Of a DNA stretch of 64,000 bases, positions 55,911 to 64,000 are shown in pieces (within the stretch, counting starts at the first letter, position 1; each line of letters starts with the position of its first letter). The notes under the pieces were generated by a model, which searched no databases, was not told the origin of the DNA, and saw only the letters and a program-made list of their open reading frames with translations. Origin of the DNA: Aplectana chamaeleonis. Its lineage: Eukaryota; Nematoda; Chromadorea; Rhabditida; Cosmocercidae. Made by a program: the position numbers and the translations under genes. The DNA lies in contig JAPDOI010000382.1 in NCBI GenBank assembly GCA_029168955.1, forward strand, positions 168,501 to 232,500. The letters run 5' to 3'.

Positions 55911-56871
55911 AAGCGTCGGACGCCGTAGAAAGTGTGTGGGACCCAAATGAGAGTGCGTAGGACGCCGTAGAAAACTTGTGGGACCAAAATAACGGCGCGT
56001 CGCACGCCGTAGAAAGTGTGTGGGAGCCAAGTGAGAGTGCGTCGGACGCCGTAGAAAGTGTGCGGGACCCAAATGAGAGTGCGTAGGACGCCGTAGAAAA
56101 TGTGTGGGACCCAAATGAGAGTGTGTAGGACGCCGTAGAAAATGTGTGGGACCCAAATAACAGTGCGTCGGGCGCCGTAGAAAGTGTGTGGGACCCAAAT
56201 GAGAGTGCGTCGGACGCCGTAAAAAGTGTGTGGGACCCAAATGAGAGTGCGTCGGTCGCCGTAGAAAACGTGTGGGACCCAAATAAGAGTGCGTCGGACG
56301 CCGTAGAAAGTGTGTGGGACCCAAATGAGAGTGCGTAGGACGCCGTGGAAAACGTGTGGGACCCAAATAACAGTGCGTCGGACGCCGTAGAAAGTGTGTG
56401 GGACCCAAATGAGAGTGCGTCGGACGCCGTAGAAAGTGTGCGGGACCCAAATGAGAGTGCGTAGGACGCCGTAGAAAATGTGTGGGACCCAAATGAGAGT
56501 GTGTAGGACGCCGTAGAAAATGTGTGGGACCCAAATAACAGTGCGTCGGGCGCCGTAGAAAGTGTGTGGGACCCAAATGAGAGTGCGTCGGACGCCGTAG
56601 AAAGTGTGCGGGACCCAAATGAGAGTGCGTCGGACGCCGTAGAAAACGTGTGGGACCCAAATAAGAGTGCGTCGGACGCCGTAGAAAGTGTGTGGGACCC
56701 AAATGAGAGTGCGTCGGACGCCGTAGAAAGTGTGTGGGACCCAAATGAGAGTGCGCCGGACGCCGTAGAAAGTGTTCGGGACCCAAATGAAAGTACGTTG
56801 GACGCCATAAAAACTGTGAGGTGACCAAGTGGAAGTGAGCAAGACGCCGTAGAAAGTTTGCGGGATCCAAA

Positions 56872-57174
56872 TACAAGCACGCCCATGCCGATAATTTTTT
56901 TCCGCAGGGCTACCGTAATCATTCTTGAACAAAACATGATAACGAACGATAACACACGCTCATAACTTGCGGGATATAAAGGAGAGGAGCGGTATGCAGT
57001 CATTCACACACCGCTCTTCGAGAAGCCACTGGGAAGTGGCTGAGGAGGTCGAAATTGTGCAAAGATGATGGTTGGCTATAACGATGTGCTCATATCCAGG
57101 CTGACACTTGGAAAACTTCCGAAGGAGGGTTACGGTAGTCCTGCGGAAAAAATGATCGGCATGAGCGTGCTTGT
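56872..57174 (-). repeat. Outer spacer of the satellite block
   Basis: Begins like the two internal spacers (one T longer in its poly-T run) but continues into unique sequence (ttgcgggatataaaggagag and on) up to a second diverged copy of the spacer start (57130-57165: ggttacggtagtcctgcgga). This is probably the ancestral flank from which the internal spacers were copied. Confidence 0.7.
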
Positions 57175-58149
57175 GACCCAAATGGGTGTGTGCATTACGT
57201 CATAGAAAGTGTGCAGGCCATCAGTTGAAGTGCGCAGGACGTCATAGAAGGGGGGGGGGGCAGGGCATCAGTGGGTTTGCTTTGAATTAACACCACCAGG
57301 CATAAACCATGTTAGAAAGGAAACCTTCAGGAAAAATAAATGAAATTCCTGAAAGTTTAGGTTCCTGGCAAAAGTAAAGATTTGGCATGGCCGTTTTTTC
57401 GAAATTTTAGAAATATACGCAGTTAAAAGGGGAAGGTGAAGAAAAATGGAAAAAGTTTTGAAATATCCCTGAGAACGATTTGGCGTAGAATAATTTGATT
57501 TTTAGGAAATGTAATGAAATAGTTGAAAGTATGATTTGGCAGTCGAGCTTGAACCAACTATTTACAAGAGTTGTGCGAAACGAGAGATCGCATTGTATGA
57601 ACTTATCCGTAGAACATACCAAAGCAAAATCACGCGTGATAAGGCAAGCAGTAAAAGCTCGTTTGTGAGCTGGAATGCCGCGATCTTCACGTATTAAGTG
57701 AAGTAAAATCAAGTGTTTGTTTCATATCACGCGTGATTTTGCTTTGATATGTTCTACGGATAAGCTCATACAATGCGATCTCTCGTTTCGCACAACTCTT
57801 GTAAATAGTTGGTTCAAACTCGACTGCCAAATCATACTTTCAACTATTTCATTACATTTCCTAAAAATCAAATTATTCTACGCCAAATCGTTCTCAGGAA
57901 TATTTCAAAACTTTTTCCATTTTTCTTCACCTTCCCCTTTTAACTGAGTATATTTCTAAAATTTCGAAAAAACGGCCATGCCAAATCTTTACTTTTGCCA
58001 GGAACCTAACTTTCAGGAATTAATCCATTAGAATTGGCTGTCAAAATGATTTTCTAAATGAGGTGAAATTGTTGAATTGATTTGGCTGTTGTTGGTATAT
58101 GCAGATAACATAATCATTAGGAGCTTCATAAGATAGACATGATATGCTT

Positions 58150-58620
58150 GATAAGAGCTTTGATATTTATATTTTTACTGAAAGCTAGTTGCATTCGCAA
58201 CATAATATCCCTTCTCTACTATGTCATCTTTGCAATGATTATCAAGTCGTGCGGTGTGACAGAAGTCGAAAAGTGGGAGGAGGAGTTATTATCCTACTGA
58301 AGAAAAGAATTGGTTTCTTAAAGTTTTTGTTGAATCTGTTCCGGACTCATATGAAATTTTATCAGCTGACATGATTCTTGAAAATCATAAAATTAGAGTT
58401 ATTATTGTTTATCGGACCCCTTCTTGCAGGTCTGAATGCAATGATCAACTGACAAAAGCAATAAGTGGTTTGCTCGTATGTGAGCATCCGTCAATAGTCG
58501 TAGGTGATTTCAACTACCAGGAAATCGATTAGACTGACTTAGATAAACCTCTTTCGCCAGACAAAACCGCCTTCGTGGAGATGACTATTGCTCACAATCT
58601 CTCAGAGGATCGCGGGGTCG
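58150..58620 (+). pseudogene. CR1-like LINE endonuclease fragment
   Basis: An APE-type endonuclease that would nick target DNA. Reading + strand: DIYIFTES, an in-frame TAG, then VRCDRSRKVGGGVIILLKK (about 58250), a frameshift near 58320, then IRVIIVYRTPSCRS (about 58395), IVVGDFNYQEID (about 58495) followed by a TAG, and DKTAFVEMTIAHNLSE. The order and motifs match the N-terminal half of CR1-type ORF2. No RT follows. Possibly from the same family as 14620-15650 and 63356-63850. Confidence 0.75.
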
Positions 58621-59507
58621 TAATGGAGCACAATAGGCTTTCACCTCGAAGAGGATAGCGAGGGCAGCACGAGGGGAAGAGCTGCTGCTCGAGCAGCACG
58701 TTCTGCTTTTGTGCTGCCCTCAGCAGCTAGTGCTGCCCTCGTCCTCCTTTCGTCGCCTTAGCTGCTGCTCTCCGTTTTGGCCAGCGCAGTGTGGTAACTT
58801 TGCTCAAAGTGGTTCATTTGGGTAGCTACAAGCACAGTAATAATCAGCATGAAGAGTTCTTCGCTTCTAAGCGTGCACATGCTCTACTCCCGTACAACTT
58901 AGAGTTAGAGTTCACACAACCAATCGATTCCCAGTCATATCACAAGGACTACCTTAAAGGTAGCGTACGAGTAAAAAACCGTATTCTTTTTTTTTAATTT
59001 GGGAAGGTAGGCCTACCAGGTTGTGATATATCGCAAAGAGGCCACCCAAAATACGCAAGCTTCGGAGGAAAACTCGTTTGAAAATCCCGTACCATTTAGC
59101 TTCCTTTAAATACGTCTGTTCGGTGTGTATTGTGTCATACACCAATGTCGAAAATTTGAACGTCTGAATTGGTTTAGCCCCCTCAACTTTTTAGGTTCCG
59201 CAATTCTTTTCGCCTCTCTGTTGTCGAAAATTCTCTAAAACAAGAAGCTCTAAATACAAAGGTTTGAACGAGGATCTCTAGGAATAAAGAAAATAGACTT
59301 TTGGAGCCTGTCGGAACCTGTCGTGGCGCTTCTGTTCCTCGGGTCAGATGACTCCTTTTCAGACCACGGAGCAGTTTTGACGAGCTTATAGCATAATAAA
59401 TGCGCGACATTGAGGTCTCAAGTTTCGCTATCTCCACTTGGTTCAAACATTGGAGTGAGAAGAAAACCCCAAATGCGGATTTCCGCTTTAAAAAAAGGAA
59501 GCTGCCT
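58621..59507. other. No gene; GC-rich hairpin region
   Basis: At 58655-58765, gagggcagcacgagg and cagcagctagtgctgccctc type words form overlapping inverted repeats (gctgctgctcgagcagcac). The rest holds no recognised gene. gaagctgcct just before 59508 resembles an F1-type right terminus abutting the next MITE. Confidence 0.45.
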
Positions 59508-59511
59508 TTAA

Positions 59512-59988
59512 AGGCACAGAACACCCAGAGGATGATTTTTTTGGTTTTTATGCTGGTCTTAAGGAGGGTCACACTCTGATCACAGTGGTATCTCCTTTTT
59601 TCGTCCAAGACCCCCTATGAACAGAGTTATGGCTTACTAAAGATGCCTATATTTAAAGAGTGGAAAATTGGCGGATGGGTTGTCTCTTCTCTTCATTTGC
59701 AATCGTTGTCCGAGAGCGAGCCAGGATAAGGAGACAGTCTAGCTATGGTCTGGAGAACGACGACTTGTTGAGAATTCAGTCATTCATCTAGCCGCTAGAG
59801 TTTGGAAATCTTGTGAGGGGTGTGGCCCGTGGTGGGGAGCGAAGGAGGTCGGGCCTAAGGTGGTCGCCTATATCTCGCTTATTTGGAAGAATCGAGATCT
59901 CGCACTTGGCACGTCTTATAAGGGAGGGGTTCTAGACAATCTAATGAAAATCACAAAATTCATATCTGAGGGTGTAGTGTGACTGCAA
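59512..59988 (+). mobile_element. MITE, family F2 (decayed)
   Basis: Starts AGGCACAGAACACCC after TTAA (59508-59511) and follows the F2 copies throughout: gagttatggc near 59624, ggcggatgggttgtct near 59670, and atatctcgcttatttgga near 59870. The right end (gggtgtagtgtgactgc) has lost the terminal match. Confidence 0.82.
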
Positions 59989-62900
59989 GGTACACAATCG
60001 CTTGTTTGTTGGGGGTGTGGGGGGGGTCGGGTGTTCTCACCGCGTTTTCTGAGACGACGCATTACGAATTATCCATGTCGAATTCGTATAGAGTGTACTG
60101 TAGCATATGAGAAAGCTTGCCAGAAGCCTGTACGAAGAGAAAGCAAACCACAGATGAAGTCGAGTCTCTTTGCAGCCATCTTCCAGAAAAGACACAGAAC
60201 GGATATCAAATTGGGGAATAGTTATGTAAGCAAAGAAAGTGTGAGGACTGCTTCAAAGGTATCGTATGAGTATGTAGATTTTGGGAGATGCGTGCCTACT
60301 CCTACTCGCTAAACTTTAACCACCAATACTCTGCTCCAAATCTATTTTGTGATCCACCAAAAACGTCCTTCTTCATGAGATAGAATGCCATCGTAAGGAA
60401 TTAGGGCGCAACTGTCTTTTTAATCGGTAAGCAGATCATTAAATGATTGGAAGTGCACCGCTATATTTCTCCATGCCTTAGTATTCCGCTGTTTTAGATA
60501 ATAGAAATCCTGAGCTCTATAGAAGTACCCCATAGACTAGGTTGTTCATATTAGACTAAAAATAGAATAGAGAACATATTAAACATTAAATCTGTAATAA
60601 ACTAGGAAATCTGCATATTACCAAACATGTTTTGGTGATTTTTAACACGCGGAGTTTTTGGCACGGTCTGAGTCTGGGTCTTGCCCGTACACTTTTCAGT
60701 TCCAAGCGTGAGCGATTCACCTGTTCACCTGCGCGGCCGCCTCAAAGGTGGTAATTTTATGCAAAATTCACATTTTCGTTGCATCAAGTCTTCCAAAACA
60801 ATCTGGTACTTTATTGAGCGTCAAATCAAACGCCGTCTAGAAAAAAAAAGGATTTTCGATAGGTTTGAGATGGTACACTCGAGTAAAATAGTTCCCATTT
60901 TAAAATAGTAAAATACTTAGCAATAAGAATGGTTCAGCTCGGTTAAAGGCTGATGAATTATACTGAAAAAGATGATGAGTCGTCATTCTCATAGGATGAT
61001 AGTCGTGTGGAACCGACTGAAAATTTGAGCAATGTTCAATCCTCTTGAAATAATTGATTCAGTGTGTTCTACAAGATTCGACAACAATTTGAGTTTTTTT
61101 TTAATCTTGAAAGTATGTGTCGAAAACTTTGGAAAATCACGTTCTTACTTCAAAATTCGTTTTCATGACTCTGAAATTTACTCGCATTTTCCAGTGAAAC
61201 TTATTTTTTTGATTTTGGACAAGGACCACGAGGACTTGTATTTTTCAAATGCTGAGCGGCAATGGTTTGCCGAAAATGAAACGAAATGGCCAATACGTTT
61301 TCTTCACGAAAAACGCAATGCTCACAATATTCAAAGCAGACAGTTCTCAAAATTTACTGTGCATTTAACTCAACAATTTTAAACCATCCTGAGAAAGTTG
61401 ACGACAATAATTTCGAAAGAAGAAAACATTTTCATTGAATCATTGCTTTTTTTCGGAAGGAAAAAATCACCATTTATAGGGAGATCGAAAAATGATGGAC
61501 ACTCTGATATTTGCAATTCCGTTCGCCCTAGACATTCCTCTAACCAGTGCGAATTTCAGTGAATTAAGAATATTTTGAGGGAATTTTCATCTTTGGAATA
61601 TGTGGGTATACAGTGCGGTCGGCTGCCAAGGGTAAAAAGGCGGCGGCGGGCGGCGGCGGCCGCCCTTTTTGTGCGGCGTCCAATTCAGGAACGGTTTACC
61701 GCGTTTAACGACTTCCCCGGTTGATTCTGTTTCTGTGACACTTTCGAGGCAGCCCTGCGATTCTGCCAAATAAGTTTGAAGAAATTTCGAAAAGTTTGAA
61801 ATTTTTTCGATAAATTGAACTGAGAGGATGACGAGTCTTCAGAAGCTCATAAACATTTTCAAAACGACGGCTTATGATCGAAGAAATTTGTAAGTGATAG
61901 AAAACATGCAGTATACCGTGTAAAAAACATTTTGTCAGAAAACTGCGAGCTGGAAATAAAAATACTCTGGATGAAAATTACAATACAGCACTGCAGAGCC
62001 CGCTTGAAATCAATTTTCGGCTCAGACAGGCTTATGGTGGTTGAAATGTTATAATGATGATTCAAATGATTTATATGCACAACCACGAATACACCCAAAA
62101 ATTTTCTGGTTGAACGGGCATTTTTGAAAAATTTTCAAAATCTAGTGTTTTTTTTTGGAAATTCAATGTCTATTTGAAGACCCTAACAAATCTGCTTCTT
62201 TGTTTTGATTTATGATTTCTTTAGAGCTAGTTATGTGACACCACCACTTAGTTATCTGGTCGTTTTTGATAGCTGATTTCCAAATTATCATTTACTCAAC
62301 ATTGTTCCGCTAGACGTGACCAGTTTTCATGAGGTCCACGAGTGTATAGCTCCTATAAAAAAGATTTTCCAAAGAAGCTAGCTATGAAAAAGTCCATGTG
62401 GGCATCAGTAAAAAATAGTAGAATATAAGAAACACGAAAACCAGAATTTTTTTTTTGAAATTTCGCATTTTTCGTTGTTTTTCTGTTGTGTTTCAGCACT
62501 TATTAAAAAGCTTCACTGTGCAATGCAGCGATGATAACTCTGCTTTCTGATGAGGGCACCCATTTCTACATTCTTGATTTGTTTGATGCCAAAATATAGG
62601 AAAATGGGTGAGAAATTTGTTTTCAAAAACTGCTTCGCGCTCACTTTAGTGGCATTTCTTTCATATCCAGGTTTATCTGGATTTATGAGAAGAAATGGGT
62701 TATGATACTGCAGTAAAAGTTTATTCGCGTTTCAGTGAACATTTCTGAAACCCATGTAGAAGTTTTCGTAGAAAACGATTTAACTTCGATTTTGCAAAAA
62801 ATAATGATATCAAAAGTTCAATATTTGCACCGATGTCAAACAACTTGTGTTTGAGCTTTACCAACGCGCTTGTCACATATAAAAGAGAAAAAGGATTGCG

Positions 62901-63340
62901 ATTGAACCTCACAGTGTGGACGAGTTTACCTAAGTGGTCATGAAAAAAACAAGAACCAAACACGGCTGATCATGCTCACATCTATTTTCCTCAGAGTATA
63001 TTGATCCCAAATCAGTCCGTCGTGATAATGAAGCGAAACGCTCACACACAGAATAGTAATGAGCCAAGCCTCCAAATAGGCAACAAAGAAAATCTCAAGA
63101 GTGGATGCGGAAATATTAGATTTTTTCGTTGATGGAATTCTGAGCCCAGGGTCCGATCAGGGCTCAGCATTGACAGATGGCTGTCATTAGAGTGAAATCG
63201 ACGAAATTCGTGCTCGCTCACAAAAACACCCAAATAACATTCATATTCACAGAAAAAACTCATACGCCAAATTTTTTTCAAAATGTAATTCGGAGAGGCA
63301 AGATATGCGAAGAAAACGACCAGCGTTTTCATAGAAAACA
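59989..63340. other. Unrecognised stretch of 3.3 kb
   Basis: AT-rich, no recognised protein family. Open frames at 60031-60312 (93 residues) and 61032-61382 (116 residues), both + strand, have no similarity I can name and no clear splice-site context. A GC-rich patch at 61625-61680 (ggcggcggcgggcggcggcg) stands alone. Confidence 0.35.
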
Positions 63341-63355
63341 AAATTTGAAAAAAAT

Positions 63356-63850
63356 ATGAATCCGCTGATCCACGGCAAATATGAAATGTTCCTAAGCATA
63401 CTCACGCACGTGATGGAAATGTACGTTCCATGGCGTCGAGTATCTGTGACACACGCCAATTTACCAACTTATCTACAAAAGATGTCTGACCACAGATCAT
63501 GCCTATTTCCACTGGCTAAGAATTCTCAACGTGAGTATGACTGTGACAAATTTTATCAATATGCGAAAAAATTTCACAACGCCTTAGAGAAGTATACCAG
63601 CAACATTGAGAAGAAGATAATCAATTCCGGTCACAAAAACGATTTTTACAAACTTTTGAACAGAAAACTGAGGGGAAATAGTTGGATTGGCAGTATAAAA
63701 AAGGATGACTATGTGGCAACTTCTGACGGAGACAAAGCTGAAGTTCTGGCCGACAAGTTTTGCGAAGTTTTTCTTGATGACAACGGGTGTACACTATACT
63801 TGTTATCCGAAGGTAATTCCTCGTATAATGGATCGATTCGGATAATGCCA
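63356..63850 (+). pseudogene. CR1-like LINE, linker between endonuclease and RT
   Basis: The frame includes VPWRRVSVTHANLPTYLQK, DFYKLLNRKLRGNSWIG and SDGDKAEVLADKFCEVF. This layout, a basic segment, then 'KLLN..L', then a 'DKAE.L...F..VF' motif just before the RT, is characteristic of CR1-type ORF2. It is open for about 160 residues without stop, then ends before the RT begins, as the sequence enters a short repeat. Confidence 0.7.
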
Positions 63851-63854
63851 TTTT

Positions 63855-64000
63855 AAATTTACCGGATATTGGTTCGATTCAGATAATGCGTTTTTTCAAA
63901 TTTTCGGATATTGGATCGATTCAGATAATGCCATTTTTCCAATGATTCGGATACGGATATCCGTCGGATAATTTCGGAAAAATTTCGGATATTATCGGAA
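63855..64000 (+). repeat. Degenerate short repeat at window end
   Basis: Words ggatattgg, ttcgattcagataatgc and cggatat recur several times. The repeat continues beyond the window. Confidence 0.6.

Larger units (their letters stand above)
49770..56875 (-). repeat. 42-bp satellite, block S3 (about 7.1 kb)
   Basis: Roughly 160 units of 42 bp, each with ggacgccgtagaaagtgtg and gggacccaaatgagagtgcg (+ strand). Three minus-strand frames stay open for thousands of bases, yielding 14-residue periods (DALSFGSHTLSTAS; THSHLGPTHFLRRP; RTLIWVPHTFYGVR). The plus strand gives shorter frames (WDPNESASDAVESV). Occasional 1-bp losses shift the frame without stops. These are consequences of a unit divisible by three; I do not call a gene. 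Higher-order periods of 378 bp are visible. Confidence 0.95.
49227..58017 (-). mobile_element. H element copy 5, giant, filled with 42-bp satellite
   Basis: On the minus strand: left palindrome (58017-57348), spacer (aattaacaccaccaggcat, mirrored at 47607 in copy 3), satellite block S3 (56875-49770), right module (49760-49230) with ttgagctagaaagctg. The terminal hairpin is missing, truncated at the junction with copy 4. At almost 8.8 kb it is the largest H copy. The right module and copy 4 share tttggctttgattcgcc. Confidence 0.6.

Noticed and set aside
47651..56875. CRISPR-like arrays
   Set aside because: The repeats are contiguous 42-bp units with no unique spacers, and the surroundings are eukaryotic retroelements.
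49756..57003. Open frame of 2415 codons on the minus strand, plus overlapping frames of about 1600 codons
   Set aside because: It is produced by a 42-bp satellite whose length is a multiple of three and whose unit lacks stops in three minus frames. The frame changes freely at 1-bp losses and the residues are purely periodic, so no gene is called.
61032..61382. 116-codon open frame as a host exon
   Set aside because: No recognisable domain, no flanking splice signals I could choose, AT-rich composition like its surroundings.

Overview
The window reads as repeat-packed DNA from a nematode, probably a rhabditid (clade V) species. This is an inference from the mobile elements: an RTE non-LTR element, a Pao/BEL-type gag with three zinc knuckles, a Ty3/Gypsy gag of nematode type, a PAT/DIRS tyrosine-recombinase retroelement with an 82-bp intron ending in TTTTCAG, a mariner, and many TTAA-flanked MITEs. 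I find no convincing host protein gene, tRNA, rRNA, spliced-leader gene or telomeric array. Nearly everything recognisable is a transposable element, a foldback repeat or a satellite, often nested several levels deep.

Layout. 1-5 kb: unrecognised DNA with hairpins and one MITE. 5.5-7.6 kb: a large foldback repeat holding a mariner (5750-7002) with a frameshifted transposase. 7.8-10.3 kb: a palindromic MITE split by a ~2 kb TIR element with GC-rich subterminal repeats. 10.5-12.5 kb: a hAT-like MITE and two abutting TTAA MITEs. 12.8-18.1 kb: a dead Jockey-type LINE cut inside its YADD motif by a 4.1 kb hAT-like element, which itself holds MITEs and a CR1-like LINE tail. 19.2-22.9 kb: a PAT-like element (tyrosine recombinase, RNase H, direct repeats) interrupted by a MITE and fused to a Gypsy protease/RT fragment. 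22.9-26.9 kb: Gypsy gag and pro-pol remnants split by MITEs and a palindromic 'H' element.

26.9-30 kb: a second H element carrying a 42-bp satellite. 34.0-45.7 kb: an LTR retrotransposon on the minus strand (LTRs of 638 and 648 bp starting TG and ending CA, 5-bp duplication aaaga, a primer-binding-site-like TGG next to the 5' LTR, gag but no pol). It contains an RTE element (10-bp duplication aataatgatt), which in turn contains a truncated Jockey-type LINE. 46.9-58.0 kb: several H elements in both orientations, filled by the 42-bp satellite (about 7.1 kb in one block). 58-64 kb: a CR1-like endonuclease, one MITE, another CR1-like fragment and otherwise unrecognised DNA.

Most notable observations: (1) a strand-specific CTGTATTA motif scattered through the coding and non-coding parts of the gag-only LTR element; (2) a LINE insertion whose 5' edge carries a 55-bp inverted copy of its target flank; (3) H elements that keep the same ends but carry unrelated tandem arrays; (4) TTAA MITE families with different termini that share an internal box. 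The very long minus-strand open frames across 49.8-57.0 kb are products of the 42-bp (14-codon) satellite and are probably not genes.
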